A DNA stretch of 64,000 bases, from the NCBI GenBank assembly GCA_002717285.1, contig PBDF01000011.1:62001-126000 (forward strand), read 5' to 3'. This document shows positions 18,567 to 31,300 of this stretch, piece after piece. The DNA comes from Magnetovibrio sp. GTDB taxonomy: Bacteria > Pseudomonadota > Alphaproteobacteria > Rhodospirillales_A > JABHCV01. Each line of letters starts with the position of its first letter. Within the stretch, counting starts at the first letter, position 1. The position numbers were made by a program, and so were the translations under genes. A model generated the notes under the pieces. The model made no database searches and had not been told where the DNA came from. It saw only the letters and a program-made list of their open reading frames with translations.

Positions 18567-19847
18567 CTAATATGGATTATTGGAGAGCCAAGCAGGAAAC
18601 TTCTCTAAATTAATCAATTCATCGATCTCCATACGACGACGAATAATTGAAAAATCTCTCCCCTTAATCATCACCTCAGGAATTAAAGCACGCGTGTTAT
18701 AACTAGATGCCATGCCAGCACCGTAGGCACCGGCACTACGTATTGCAAGCAGGTCTCCAGCAAAAAGCTTCGGTAATTTGTGCTTAGTACAAAAGGTATC
18801 ACCTGTTTCACAGACGGGGCCAACTACATCATAATAAACGCTTTCATTATTATCATTAGAGATGGCAACCGGTATTATCTCATGGAAAGCATCATATAGA
18901 GAAGGACGAACTAAATCGTTCATAGCGGCATCAACAATAGCAAAGTCTCGAGTCGCACCCTCCTTTAAATAAATTACTCGCGTAACTAGTACTCCGGCAT
19001 TACCAGCAATCACACGACCTGGCTCAAAAATTATTTTGCCATCAAAATCAGTAAAAATCTCTTCTACCATTCTAGCATATTCAACTGGACCAATCTGTGG
19101 TTCTTTTGTATCACCATAGGGAATACCTAGGCCACCACCTAAGTCCAAACGCTCTATATTAAAACCATCTGCTTGCAACTTGGAAGCTAGATCAACTATG
19201 CGAGCATACGCCTTCCTAAATGGACCTATTTCCGTAAGCTGTGAACCAATGTGCATGGCAAGCCCTACAATGCTGATCCCCGGTGTTTCTTGTGCTATTC
19301 TACAAACGTCATAAATTCGGTTCCATTCAATACCAAACTTATTTTCTGCCTTTCCTGTTGAAATTTTTGCATGGGTTTGTGCATCTACATCTGGATTTAC
19401 ACGAAAGGCTACTGACGCTTGAACTCCAAGTTCAAGGGCAACTTGGCTTAGCATCTCAAGCTCTGGCACAGACTCCACATTAATCTGTAAAATTCCTAAT
19501 TTCAGGGCCTCGCTAAGTTCTTGAGTAGTTTTACCTACCCCTGAAAAAACAATTTTGTTGGCAGGTATACCAGCTGCTATGGCCCGCCTTAACTCACCAC
19601 CAGAAACCACATCTGCCCCCGCACCCAGACGGGCAAGGGTTCTTACAACAGCAATGTTTGAATTAGCTTTGACAGAATAACAGACTAGAGTATCCATCCC
19701 CTCGAAAGCTTGACTAAAAATGTTATAATGACGCTCTAAAGTCGCATTTGAGTAAACATAGAACGGTGTACCCACGTCCCTGGCTATATCCATAAGGGGA
19801 ACACCCTCACCCAACAGATTACCATCATAATATTGAAAGTGATCCAT
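18567..19847 (-). CDS. lysA: Diaminopimelate decarboxylase
   Basis: LysA decarboxylates meso-diaminopimelate to lysine, with PLP held by Lys60 (CYSVKANSN). The 426-residue protein has the alanine-racemase-type barrel with AMHIGSQ and LDLGGGLGIPYG, then GRVIAGNAGVLVTRV, and a C-terminal sheet domain with GPVCETGD and RSAGAYGAGMASSYN. It is the last gene of argH-lipoprotein-lysA. Confidence 0.96.
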   Translation of the reverse strand: MDHFQYYDGNLLGEGVPLMDIARDVGTPFYVYSNATLERHYNIFSQAFEGMDTLVCYSVKANSNIAVVRTLARLGAGADVVSGGELRRAIAAGIPANKIVFSGVGKTTQELSEALKLGILQINVESVPELEMLSQVALELGVQASVAFRVNPDVDAQTHAKISTGKAENKFGIEWNRIYDVCRIAQETPGISIVGLAMHIGSQLTEIGPFRKAYARIVDLASKLQADGFNIERLDLGGGLGIPYGDTKEPQIGPVEYARMVEEIFTDFDGKIIFEPGRVIAGNAGVLVTRVIYLKEGATRDFAIVDAAMNDLVRPSLYDAFHEIIPVAISNDNNESVYYDVVGPVCETGDTFCTKHKLPKLFAGDLLAIRSAGAYGAGMASSYNTRALIPEVMIKGRDFSIIRRRMEIDELINLEKFPAWLSNNPY

Positions 19848-19864
19848 TCAAAGTACTCCGTTAA

Positions 19865-20014
19865 CTATTGACTTGGATAACTACGCGGGAATACAGAATC
19901 AGCAGGTCGTTCTGGCATACCTTTTCGGCCACATGCTGTAATTGAGACGGCAATAACCGCAACGACTAATATTGTTAGCAAATATTGTGATAACTTAATT
20001 ATTTTTTCAATCAC
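19865..20014 (-). CDS. Small LptM/YifL-like lipoprotein
   Basis: This 49-residue ORF starts at a GTG that overlaps the argH stop (GTGA, 20014-20011) and ends at a TAG 17 bases before lysA. It encodes a hydrophobic signal (residues about 12-24), a lipobox ITAC with Cys28, then [12 protein letters not shown] and a tyrosine/proline-rich tail. Its position between argH and lysA and the short Cys-Gly-x-Lys-Gly start of the mature part match the small lipoproteins (LptM/YifL type) annotated there in other Proteobacteria. E. coli LptM assists LptD assembly; the same role here is inferred. Confidence 0.82.
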   Translation of the reverse strand: MIEKIIKLSQYLLTILVVAVIAVSITACGRKGMPERPADSVFPRSYPSQ

Positions 20015-21444
20015 ATCAAAAACCTTTTCCTTGCAGCCTTGGCCGCTTTTGCAACATTAGTTGGGGATGTTCCGCCCTCACTCGTACGGCTGGCTACCGA
20101 ATTCTCAACACTTAACACATTGTAGACATCCTGATTTATTGCCCCCTCTATTGATTGCATTTGATTAAGCTCAAGTTCTGCCAGGTCACAACCTTTGCTT
20201 TCAGCTAACTTGACAAGCTTTCCAGTAATTTTATGGGCTTTGCGAAATGGTAATTTTACTACACGGACCAACCAATCTGCTAAATCAGTTGCCGTTGTAA
20301 ATCCACGGCCAGAGTCAAACTTCATTCGCTCCAAATTAAATTCAGCTTCAGCCAGCATACCCGCCATTACCGAAATACAAAGGCCAAGTGTATCGGCCAC
20401 ATCAAACACCGGTTGTTTATCTTCCTGCATGTCCTTACCGTAAGTCATTGGTAATCCCTTAAGGACAATCAAAAGTGCATGCAATGAACCTATAAGACGT
20501 CCTGACTTGCCACGCACAAGTTCTGCTGCATCTGGGTTGCGCTTTTGTGGCATCATAGAGCTACCAGAGGAAAACTGATCTGAAATTTTTATATAACCAA
20601 ATTGCGGTGAGCTCCAAAGAACAACTTCCTCTGCTATTCTTGAGAGATGCACACCTAATAGAGAACCAGCAGACAGAAATTCAAGAGCGAAATCCCGGTC
20701 TGAGACCGCATCTAGGGAATTTACCATGGGCTTAGTAAAGCCAAGAGCAATGGCCGTTCTCTTCCGATCAATGTCAAAGGACGTTCCAGCTAGTGCACCA
20801 GCTCCAAGTGGGCACTCATTCAACCTTTTTCGACAATCTTGAAAACGGCTCCGGTCGCGGCCAAACATTTCTACATAAGCAAGCATGTGATGACCAAGGG
20901 TCACAGGTTGAGCCGCTTGTAAATGGGTAAAACCGGGCATGACACTAGTTGCATGCTCATCAGCAATATCAATTAGCACTTCTTGAAAAGCTTGAAGAGA
21001 CACATCAATTTCGTCAATAGCATCTCGGACCCAAAGCCTCAGATCCGTCGCCACCTGATCGTTACGTGAGCGTGCAGTATGTAGCCGTCCAGCCAACTCA
21101 CCAATTAGTTGAGAGAGACGATTCTCAATATTCATGTGAATGTCTTCAAGGTCAGGGTTAAAATCAAAGCGGTCTCTTGCGATCTCTTTTTCAATGGTGT
21201 TCAGACCCGCTTGGATTTTGTCACCATCACTTTTGCTCAAAATTTTCTGAGCAACCAACATTTCAGCATGGGCTTTTGATCCAATTATATCTTGTAAATA
21301 GAGACGCTTATCAAAATCGATAGAATTATTAATAGCTTTCATCAAAGTTGATGGGCCCTTATCGAAGCGACCACCCCAGATACTGCTGGCGGCAGTCACC
21401 TTTTTCCTATATTGACTATTTGGTTCTGAAGCTTTCTTCGTCAC
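20011..21444 (-). CDS. argH: Argininosuccinate lyase
   Basis: ArgH splits argininosuccinate to arginine and fumarate, the last step of arginine synthesis. The 477-residue protein carries the fumarase/aspartase-superfamily signature [12 protein letters not shown] near residue 290, with [16 protein letters not shown] and [17 protein letters not shown] upstream. The start is a GTG with GAGG seven bases upstream. It is divergent from tlpA over 43 bases and overlaps the lipoprotein gene downstream. Confidence 0.96.
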   Translation of the reverse strand: MTKKASEPNSQYRKKVTAASSIWGGRFDKGPSTLMKAINNSIDFDKRLYLQDIIGSKAHAEMLVAQKILSKSDGDKIQAGLNTIEKEIARDRFDFNPDLEDIHMNIENRLSQLIGELAGRLHTARSRNDQVATDLRLWVRDAIDEIDVSLQAFQEVLIDIADEHATSVMPGFTHLQAAQPVTLGHHMLAYVEMFGRDRSRFQDCRKRLNECPLGAGALAGTSFDIDRKRTAIALGFTKPMVNSLDAVSDRDFALEFLSAGSLLGVHLSRIAEEVVLWSSPQFGYIKISDQFSSGSSMMPQKRNPDAAELVRGKSGRLIGSLHALLIVLKGLPMTYGKDMQEDKQPVFDVADTLGLCISVMAGMLAEAEFNLERMKFDSGRGFTTATDLADWLVRVVKLPFRKAHKITGKLVKLAESKGCDLAELELNQMQSIEGAINQDVYNVLSVENSVASRTSEGGTSPTNVAKAAKAARKRFLM

Positions 21445-21487
21445 CGCTGGACCTCGCTCTCTAAATACTGTAAATCAAAAAACAACT

Positions 21488-22114
21488 ATGAACTTACAAT
21501 TACACAAAATTCCGACAAACTATTATCAATCAACTAAGTCATATCTGCAGACCTATACAACTGCTTTTTTAATAACATTACTGATGATTTTCTCCATATC
21601 CACAGATCATGCAAGTGCTGAGGTTAATATTTGTCACAACCCCCCAAAAAATCTAAGTAATTTTTCACCACAAATTCCTCCAAGAAAGGCATTAAATTAT
21701 CCTTTTTTCGACGTCAATGACTCTAAGCGCACCATTGCAGATTATAAAGGGCTTGGGATAGTTCTAAATTTTTGGGCCACATGGTGCCCTCCTTGTATCC
21801 GAGAAATGCCAGATCTTATCCATCTAAAAGAATATGTAAAAAAGGATAATATCACCATACTTGCGCTCTCAGTTGATCGTGGTGGACCAACAAAAATAAT
21901 GCGCTTTCTTGAGAAGAAGGGTATTAAGGGCCTGGACATACTGATTGATAAAAAATCAAAATTAGCACAGAAGTCAGGCGTTCAGGGCCTGCCAGTAACT
22001 ATTCTTATCGATTCAAGAGGGCTTGAGCGGGGTCGCATTACTGGGATTGCACCTTGGGACGAACCTGATGTAATAGATTTTGTTCGTCGTTGTATATCTC
22101 CCATTAAAAATTAA
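21488..22114 (+). CDS. TlpA-like membrane-anchored thioredoxin
   Basis: This 208-residue protein has an N-terminal hydrophobic anchor or signal (about residues 25-40) and a thioredoxin fold with the active site NFWATWCPPCIREMP (Cys-Pro-Pro-Cys at about 98-102). The cis-proline motif GLPVTILID is also present. It belongs to the TlpA/ResA class that reduces periplasmic disulfides, often for cytochrome biogenesis. The tlpA-argH divergent arrangement is conserved in Alphaproteobacteria. Confidence 0.88.
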   Translation: MNLQLHKIPTNYYQSTKSYLQTYTTAFLITLLMIFSISTDHASAEVNICHNPPKNLSNFSPQIPPRKALNYPFFDVNDSKRTIADYKGLGIVLNFWATWCPPCIREMPDLIHLKEYVKKDNITILALSVDRGGPTKIMRFLEKKGIKGLDILIDKKSKLAQKSGVQGLPVTILIDSRGLERGRITGIAPWDEPDVIDFVRRCISPIKN

Positions 22115-22379
22115 CTTTTTTACTATCTAAAAATTTTTTCAATTAATCACTAATTGTTTTTAAAAATTGATTATCCTCTAATTGACGGTCAGAAATAAGC
22201 TAACAATTGCGATTAAGCCAACTAGTAAAAAATTAAATAAAATTATAGTTTAGGGTATTAACCATTTTTTTAATAAATTAATCAGAATTTCTTTAGATTT
22301 TTAGCCAAATCACGCGCGCTTAACTTTACTAGCAAAGCTATCTTTGCATCTGTCAACCAAATCAGTGTAAAACATTGTA

Positions 22380-24536
22380 ATGAAACAAATTATTCAAAAC
22401 GTTCAAACAGGTAAGTTGAGTTTGAAAGAAGTCCCAGAGCCTTGCGTCAAGGAAGGAAATATTCTTGTACGCACCAGAGCTTCTTTAATTTCAGCAGGCA
22501 CAGAGCGCATGGTAGTTAAGTTCGCTGGTAAAACCCTTGCGGGAAAGGCGCGTGAACGTCCTGACCTTGTCAAAAAAATACTTAATAAGACGAAAAGAGA
22601 CGGTGTTGCAGCTACAGTTCGTGCTGTCCTAGCAAGATTAGATAAACCATTACCACTTGGGTATTCAGCATCTGGGGAAGTAATAGCTGTTGGAAAAGGG
22701 CTTGAAGGATCTTTTTGTGTTGGACAACGCGTTGCCGTCGCAGGAGCTGGCCTTGCAAACCATGCTGATTTGAATGTGATACCAGCTAATCTAGCCACCC
22801 ACATACCAGATGATGTTTCTTATGATGAAGCATGTTTTGGGACCCTAGCGTCGATTGCAATGCACGCAGTTAGGAATGTTAACCAGTCCTTAGGTGACTA
22901 TGTTGCGGTGATTGGCGTAGGGTTACTTGGGCAATTGATTGTTAATCTACTGAGCCTCTCAGGCATCCGAGTACTCGCATTAGACTACAATATCTCACGT
23001 CTTGGTCTAGCCCAGAAAATGGGGGCAGAATCTACCCTTGATCTAGGAAACAAATCGGAAAACCTAGAAGCCACAATTTCTACTTTAACTGATGGTCGCG
23101 GAATGGATGGCGTCATAATCTCCGCATCGACTAAGACAAGTGAACCTCTCAAAATCGCTGGTACAATTGCCCGCGATAGAGCCCGTATCTGCTTGGTCGG
23201 ATTGACAGGAACCGAATTTCCCTTTCGTGACTTTTTACAAAAAGAACTAAGTCTAGTTGTTTCACGTTCATATGGACCAGGGCGTTATGACAATGACTAT
23301 GAAGGCCGTGGAATTAAATACCCAGAAGGTTGGGTTCGCTGGACTGAAACAGAAAACCTTGCAGAAAGTCTGAGGCTAATGTCACCATCCCTAGAGAATC
23401 GCCTGAATGTTGGCCTTCTCACAACACATAAATTTAAGTTTGAAGATGCCAAAAAAGCCTATCAGCTTGTAACTGAGGCTACAGAAACACACTTAGGCGT
23501 CATTCTTTCCTATGAAGATGACAAACAAAAAACTACATCTTTCTCAGCACCAAAATCCAATAAACTCTCAGGATTTGTTGTTGGCGTAATTGGTGCTGGC
23601 AATTTCGCACGATCAGTCTTACTGCCAAACTTGAAGAGCATGAAAGAAGTTACTTTACATACTGTGGTTACTCAGAGTGGCGCTTCAGCCGAAAAAACGA
23701 AAGATACTTTTGGTTTTTTACAGGCTACCACTAATATAGAAAGCGTTTTGAAAAATCCTAACATTAATGCTGTGATAATAGCAACACGCCATGATAGTCA
23801 TGCTGAAATTTGCCAGCGTGCGCTTAATGCAGATAAATATGTATTAGTAGAGAAACCGTTGGCATTGAGCAGAATTGAAATTAACCGTGTCATCGAAGCA
23901 CGAAATCAATCCACCAAATTTTTTCAAATTGGCTTTAACCGCCGCTTTGCTCCCTTATCGCTATTAATTCGTGAACATCTCACCAATCACAGTGGAACGA
24001 AGTTTATCCTAATTCGAATAAATGCAGGTCATTTGCCTTCAGATAGTTGGATTCACTCGCCAGATGAGGGCGGTGGCAGAATTCTGGGAGAAGTCTGTCA
24101 TTTTGTAGATCTAGCACGCTATCTAGTAGGTTCACCAATAATGTCCGTACAAGCAGACGCTGCAAAAATCTCAGGCGGGCGCTGTGATGACCTCAACGTA
24201 ACAATCAGATTTACTGACGGCTCTCTCGCCACTATCGTATATACTGGTCTTGGCGACGATATTTACCCAAAGGAGTTAATTGAAGTATACAGTGGCGGTA
24301 GTGTTGTCTCTGTTGATAACTTCAAATCCTTTACTCTGGCTGAGAATGGGAAGCTTAGAAAAAAAAGTTCTCGTATCCAAGATAAAGGTTCTAAAGACGC
24401 TATAAAGGATTTTGTCACTGCAGTTTTAAATGGGGGTCCAGCGCCAATCGACGAGGCTGAATTGATTGAAACCTCAATTGCTACTATCGCTATTATGGAG
24501 TCCCTTCGCGAGGGTCGTCGTGTAGAAATTTGTTGA
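22380..24536 (+). CDS. Two-domain oxidoreductase: MDR alcohol-dehydrogenase-like + Gfo/Idh/MocA
   Basis: This is a 718-residue fusion. Residues 1 to about 355 are a medium-chain dehydrogenase (GYSASGEVIAVGKG, then a nucleotide-binding motif GVGLLGQ) in which I see no canonical structural zinc cluster. Residues about 395-715 are a Gfo/Idh/MocA dehydrogenase (VIGAGNFARSVLLP, VEKPLALS, GFNRRFAP, GGRILGEVCHFVDLARYL). Such fusions occur in LPS/exopolysaccharide loci. Its neighbours gmhA and hldE suggest surface-sugar metabolism. The substrate is unknown. Confidence 0.88.
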   Translation: MKQIIQNVQTGKLSLKEVPEPCVKEGNILVRTRASLISAGTERMVVKFAGKTLAGKARERPDLVKKILNKTKRDGVAATVRAVLARLDKPLPLGYSASGEVIAVGKGLEGSFCVGQRVAVAGAGLANHADLNVIPANLATHIPDDVSYDEACFGTLASIAMHAVRNVNQSLGDYVAVIGVGLLGQLIVNLLSLSGIRVLALDYNISRLGLAQKMGAESTLDLGNKSENLEATISTLTDGRGMDGVIISASTKTSEPLKIAGTIARDRARICLVGLTGTEFPFRDFLQKELSLVVSRSYGPGRYDNDYEGRGIKYPEGWVRWTETENLAESLRLMSPSLENRLNVGLLTTHKFKFEDAKKAYQLVTEATETHLGVILSYEDDKQKTTSFSAPKSNKLSGFVVGVIGAGNFARSVLLPNLKSMKEVTLHTVVTQSGASAEKTKDTFGFLQATTNIESVLKNPNINAVIIATRHDSHAEICQRALNADKYVLVEKPLALSRIEINRVIEARNQSTKFFQIGFNRRFAPLSLLIREHLTNHSGTKFILIRINAGHLPSDSWIHSPDEGGGRILGEVCHFVDLARYLVGSPIMSVQADAAKISGGRCDDLNVTIRFTDGSLATIVYTGLGDDIYPKELIEVYSGGSVVSVDNFKSFTLAENGKLRKKSSRIQDKGSKDAIKDFVTAVLNGGPAPIDEAELIETSIATIAIMESLREGRRVEIC

Positions 24537-24555
24537 TTTTTAGGACTTATAAATA

Positions 24556-25140
24556 ATGACCCTTAACTTAGATACTTATATCGATGATGAAATCAACTCC
24601 CACGAGGATACACTCAACAACTTGCGCAAATGTATCTCCAAACCTTTAACTATTCTATTACGTGCATCAATAAAAGCCATTAGTAGTGGTGGAAAAATTG
24701 TTTTTTTTGGCAACGGTGGCAGTGCAGCAGATGCTCAGCACCTAGCAACAGAACTGACAGTACGCTACATAAATGATAGGTCACCTATACCAGCCATAGC
24801 ACTTAGTACTGACACATCATCTTTGACGGCAATAAGTAATGATTTTGGTTTTGAAGATGTCTTCGCCCGTCAAGTAGATGCCTTAGTTAAAAAGGAGGAT
24901 GTGGTCATTGGCATATCTACGTCAGGAAATAGTGAAAATATTGTTCGTGCCTTAAATAGAGCTAAAAAAAAGGGGGCTGTCGTTGCTGGGTTTTCTGGTT
25001 GCGGAGGAGGACGTATGCTTGGCCTTGCTAATCCATTGCTAATTGTGCCATCCAAGCAAACTGCGAGAATCCAGGAAATGCACATTCTCATTGGTCACAT
25101 ATTATGTGGGGCTTTAGAGCAGGAGCTCGGACTATTATGA
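24556..25140 (+). CDS. gmhA: Sedoheptulose-7-phosphate isomerase
   Basis: GmhA converts sedoheptulose 7-phosphate to D-glycero-D-manno-heptose 7-phosphate, the first step of ADP-heptose synthesis for the LPS core. The 194-residue SIS-domain protein has FFGNGGSAADAQHLATEL, LSTDTSSLTAISNDFGFE and IGISTSGNSENIV, all typical of phosphoheptose isomerases, and a zinc-binding-type EMHILIGHILC. It overlaps hldE by ATGA (25137-25140). Confidence 0.93.
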   Translation: MTLNLDTYIDDEINSHEDTLNNLRKCISKPLTILLRASIKAISSGGKIVFFGNGGSAADAQHLATELTVRYINDRSPIPAIALSTDTSSLTAISNDFGFEDVFARQVDALVKKEDVVIGISTSGNSENIVRALNRAKKKGAVVAGFSGCGGGRMLGLANPLLIVPSKQTARIQEMHILIGHILCGALEQELGLL

Positions 25141-26606
25141 GCAAACAAATTGCTTTAGTACAATTGTTGGAAAATCTTCATTACGCCAGCATCCTATGTG
25201 TTGGTGATGTCATACTCGATCACTTTCATTCTGGGTCTGTTGATCGAATCTCACCAGAAGCACCAATACCTGTACTTAAGCTTGAGGATAAGGTAACAAT
25301 GCTTGGTGGTGCTGGCAATGTTGTTCGAAATCTTGCCGGTCTTGGTTCACAAGTAAACTTCACTACAGTAATTGGAAAGGACAGTGAAGGCGAAGAAATA
25401 AGAAAATTGATCCGCCAGGAAGGTCTGGTGGACTCGCTACTCATTGATGACGCCACACGTCAAACATCCGTAAAATCCCGTTATCTGGCTGATGGCCAGC
25501 AAATCCTCCGCACAGATCACGAAACCATATTTCCATTAAACAGAAACGTAGAAAAAAAGTTAATTTCAACAGCCGTCAAAGCAATGGAAGTTTGTGAGGC
25601 TGTAATTATTTCCGATTACGCCAAAGGTGTCCTTACAGATAAAGTCTTAGCAGAGCTCATCAAAGCAGCTAAATCAAAATCAAAAATTGTCATTGTTGAT
25701 CCCAAGGGAGGAAATTATGGGCGTTATTTTGGTGCTGATATTATCACGCCAAACCGTCGTGAACTTTTCGAGGCTACGGGCATGCCAACAAGAAGCGATG
25801 ACGAAGTAACTTTGGCAGCACAATCACTTATTGACTCACACAGTTTTGGGGCTGTACTCGCAACCCGCTCTAAAGATGGCTTGACCTTACTTAGAAACAA
25901 TGGGGAAGTATCCCATCTTAGGGCAGAAGCTGTTGATGTATTTGACGTATCTGGCGCAGGCGATACAGTTGTTGCGACCCTTGCTACGGCCTTGAGCGCA
26001 GGAGCTGAGATTGAAGACGCAGCAAGACTTGCAAACATTGCCGCAGGAATTGTAGTTGGTAAAGTAGGTACAGCAGTTGTCTTTACCAAAGATTTTCTGA
26101 CTGAGCTGATTCATCAGGACCAAATAAATCGCGAAGCCAAAATATTAGAAATTGAACCTGCTCTTGAGCGTATTAATAAATGGCGACGGCAAGGTAGTAA
26201 AATAGGATTTACAAACGGTTGCTTCGACTTGCTTCACCCGGGACATATATCACTTTTAAAGCAAGCTCGAAGCACAGCAGATAAGCTTGTTGTTGGCCTT
26301 AATAGTGATAACTCAGTTACACTTCTAAAAGGTGATAATAGACCCGTTCAAAGTGAACTGGCGAGGGCTATAGTACTGGCGTCTTTGTCTGTTGTTGACA
26401 TTGTAATTATTTTCTCTGAGGAAACCCCGATCAAGCTTATTGAAAAGCTACGCCCAGACGTGTTGGTTAAAGGATCAGACTATACTGTCGAAGATGTTGT
26501 GGGCGCAAAGCAGGTTGTGTCCTATGGTGGTCGTGTTTTACTTGCTGATATAATACCTGGACACTCTACAACTGGAACCATTGCCAAACTAGAAAAAGAA
26601 ACTTAA
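25137..26606 (+). CDS. hldE: Bifunctional heptose kinase / adenylyltransferase
   Basis: HldE phosphorylates heptose 7-phosphate at C1 and later adds AMP to give ADP-heptose. I start it at the ATG at 25137, coupled to the gmhA stop, giving 489 residues; an ATG at 25104 would add 11 residues inside gmhA. Residues about 1-315 are a PfkB kinase (GGAGNVVRNLAGLG, DVSGAGDTVVATLA). Residues about 335-489 are a nucleotidyltransferase (FTNGCFDLLHPGHISLL). gmhB and hldD, needed to finish the pathway, are not in the window. Confidence 0.95.
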   Translation: MSKQIALVQLLENLHYASILCVGDVILDHFHSGSVDRISPEAPIPVLKLEDKVTMLGGAGNVVRNLAGLGSQVNFTTVIGKDSEGEEIRKLIRQEGLVDSLLIDDATRQTSVKSRYLADGQQILRTDHETIFPLNRNVEKKLISTAVKAMEVCEAVIISDYAKGVLTDKVLAELIKAAKSKSKIVIVDPKGGNYGRYFGADIITPNRRELFEATGMPTRSDDEVTLAAQSLIDSHSFGAVLATRSKDGLTLLRNNGEVSHLRAEAVDVFDVSGAGDTVVATLATALSAGAEIEDAARLANIAAGIVVGKVGTAVVFTKDFLTELIHQDQINREAKILEIEPALERINKWRRQGSKIGFTNGCFDLLHPGHISLLKQARSTADKLVVGLNSDNSVTLLKGDNRPVQSELARAIVLASLSVVDIVIIFSEETPIKLIEKLRPDVLVKGSDYTVEDVVGAKQVVSYGGRVLLADIIPGHSTTGTIAKLEKET

Positions 26607-26649
26607 TAAAAGGGTTTATTATCTGCGCCCTGTAAATACACTTGTGAAA

Positions 26650-28551
26650 CTAGACCAAAAATCTTTTTCCACCTGACTTTCTATTTTTTTTTTCATTGTT
26701 GGTCGCACTAGCTTCTGGCAATACCAACTTGCTCGTGCCAGGAAGCGGCTTAAACGGAATTCCATTGTGTGCAGCAATCATGAACTTTCGCCAGGTTATT
26801 GCAGGGAGTCCACCACCTGTAACACTTTTCATACGAGCCTGATTATCATTTCCCATCCATAAACCAGCGACAAGATCCGCACTATACCCAATGAACCATG
26901 CATCACGGTTGTTCTGGCTTGTTCCTGTTTTTCCAGCGACTGGTCGATTAAAATTAGCTGCCTTACCAGTGCCTTGTTCTATAGAGTATTTAAGCATAGA
27001 GTTCATTTCACCAGCGAAAATGGCTTTAAGTACACGGCCAGGCCCCGATCCTTGACGGCGATAGAGAATTCTTCCCTCACTATCCTTTACTTTCTCAATT
27101 CCATATGGCCACACACCAAATCCGCCACTCGCAAAAGCACCGTATGAGGCTGTCAATTCAATCAAACTTACACCGTTAACACCCAATGCAATGCTCGGAG
27201 CTGAAAGTAATTCTGCTGTGACACCTAACCGCCGAGCCGTAGCAATCACATTATTTCGACCTACTCTCTCTGAAATATTTACGGCAACTGTATTAATTGA
27301 CTTCGATAGAGCATCCGCCATGCTTACTTTACCTTGGAATTTTCTTGTAAAATTCCTTGGGCTCCAATTTTCAATTGTTATAGGTTGATCCATAAACGTA
27401 CTACTTGGCCTCAAACCATTTTCAAGCCCTGCAAGAAAAACTATTGGCTTGAACGCAGAGCCCGGCTGTCGTTTTGCTTGGGTTGCCCGGTTATATTGAG
27501 AAAAGACATAGTCACCTCCACCAATCATCGTCCGCACTGCCCCGGTTGGTGTCATCGCAATGAGAGCTGCCTGTGACAGATTAAGCCCAGCACCACTTTT
27601 CAAAGCCTTGGAAATCACAGTCTCCCCAACCAGCTGCATATTTGTATCTAATGTAGTCGTAACAATGATATCCGCATTACCAGGCGAAACGTAGCTTGAC
27701 AACTGAGATAGGATCCAGTCTGTGAAATAACGAGATTTTTTTGATGGATTTTCTGGGCTAACCCCCGCTAAACCTTTGTTAAGATCTTTTCTGTCAAACT
27801 TACTTAAAATACCAGTATCTCTCATATTGGAGAGCACTTGTAGGGTACGTTTCTTTGCCAACCTAAAATTATTAACGGGATTGTAACGCGACGGCGCCTT
27901 CAACAATCCAGCAAGCATGGCCGACTCATAGATATTTAAACTCCTTGCTGGTTTTTTGAAGTAGCGTCTGGAAGCAGCATCAACACCATAAGTTCCAGAA
28001 CCTAAATATACCCTATTCAAGTAAATTGTTAGAATTTGATCCTTAGAAAATTTTTGTTCCAACCACAACGAAAGAATTAATTCTTGTACTTTTCTTTTCA
28101 GAGTTCTCTCAGGAGATAAAAAAAGATTTTTTGCTAACTGCTGTGTCAAGGTAGATCCACCTTGCACAATCCGACCCGCTTTTAGGTTAGCGAGTGCAGC
28201 TCGAGCTAGCCCAAATAAATCAAGTCCGAGATGCGAATAGAAGCGCCTATCTTCCGTGGCTAATACAGCCTGAATTAGGACTGGTGGAAGCTCATTCAAA
28301 CTAACAGGATGTCCATGAAAATCCCCAATTGTTAACAGGTGAGAATCATCTCTCGCCAGTAGAGTAATAGTGGGCCGGCGAGTGTTGGCAAGAGACTTAT
28401 CTACATCAGGCAAGTCATGTGCATAAAACGCAAGCAGACCAACAAGCACTATGAAAAACCAAACACACAATGTGGAAATACGTAACCACCATTTGAAGAT
28501 CGAGTTTGATGTGGACTTGGAATGTGAGTTATTTGGCGTGCGCTTAACCAT
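26650..28551 (-). CDS. Bifunctional penicillin-binding protein (PBP1A family)
   Basis: This is a 633-residue class A PBP that polymerises and cross-links peptidoglycan. There is one N-terminal membrane helix (about residues 24-46). The GT51 transglycosylase is visible as ATEDRRFYSHLGLD, GGSTLTQQLAKNLFLSPERT and YLNRVYLGSGTYGVD. The transpeptidase has the SxxK motif GSAFK, the SxN motif SIN and KTGTSQNNRDAWF. It is convergent with hldE. The 243-base gap before gyrB (28552-28794) is AT-rich and I see no gene in it. Confidence 0.93.
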   Translation of the reverse strand: MVKRTPNNSHSKSTSNSIFKWWLRISTLCVWFFIVLVGLLAFYAHDLPDVDKSLANTRRPTITLLARDDSHLLTIGDFHGHPVSLNELPPVLIQAVLATEDRRFYSHLGLDLFGLARAALANLKAGRIVQGGSTLTQQLAKNLFLSPERTLKRKVQELILSLWLEQKFSKDQILTIYLNRVYLGSGTYGVDAASRRYFKKPARSLNIYESAMLAGLLKAPSRYNPVNNFRLAKKRTLQVLSNMRDTGILSKFDRKDLNKGLAGVSPENPSKKSRYFTDWILSQLSSYVSPGNADIIVTTTLDTNMQLVGETVISKALKSGAGLNLSQAALIAMTPTGAVRTMIGGGDYVFSQYNRATQAKRQPGSAFKPIVFLAGLENGLRPSSTFMDQPITIENWSPRNFTRKFQGKVSMADALSKSINTVAVNISERVGRNNVIATARRLGVTAELLSAPSIALGVNGVSLIELTASYGAFASGGFGVWPYGIEKVKDSEGRILYRRQGSGPGRVLKAIFAGEMNSMLKYSIEQGTGKAANFNRPVAGKTGTSQNNRDAWFIGYSADLVAGLWMGNDNQARMKSVTGGGLPAITWRKFMIAAHNGIPFKPLPGTSKLVLPEASATNNEKKNRKSGGKRFLV

Positions 28552-28794
28552 AAAGCTTTAGACCAGTATATTTCGCAATACGTAATACATTTATAGTTTA
28601 TGGAATAATCTTTTAATATGTAAAAGCAACTCAGGTTTATAACCTCGAATTCTGAATTATTTGGAATTGTCGCCGTTTATAACTATGCCAACAAGGCTTA
28701 TGTAAAAGAAAATTATACAGTCTAATACTCTAGCCTCAAACTGAGTGTTTTATAATTAATCACCGCAGAAACAACTACTTTTTACTTAACTCTT

Positions 28795-31284
<2,490 letters not shown>

Positions 31285-31300
31285 TCATTCCTCAAGTCAC

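Noticed and set aside
22259..22275. TTAA-N8-TTAA resembling a CtrA site
   Set aside because: Spacing is one base longer than the N7 required for a CtrA box.
22332..22347. Perfect GCAAAG-CTAT-CTTTGC hairpin upstream of the two-domain dehydrogenase gene, in the 265-base gap 22115-22379
   Set aside because: Six base pairs in an AT-rich gap with no T-run and no known motif. I saw nothing else in the gap.
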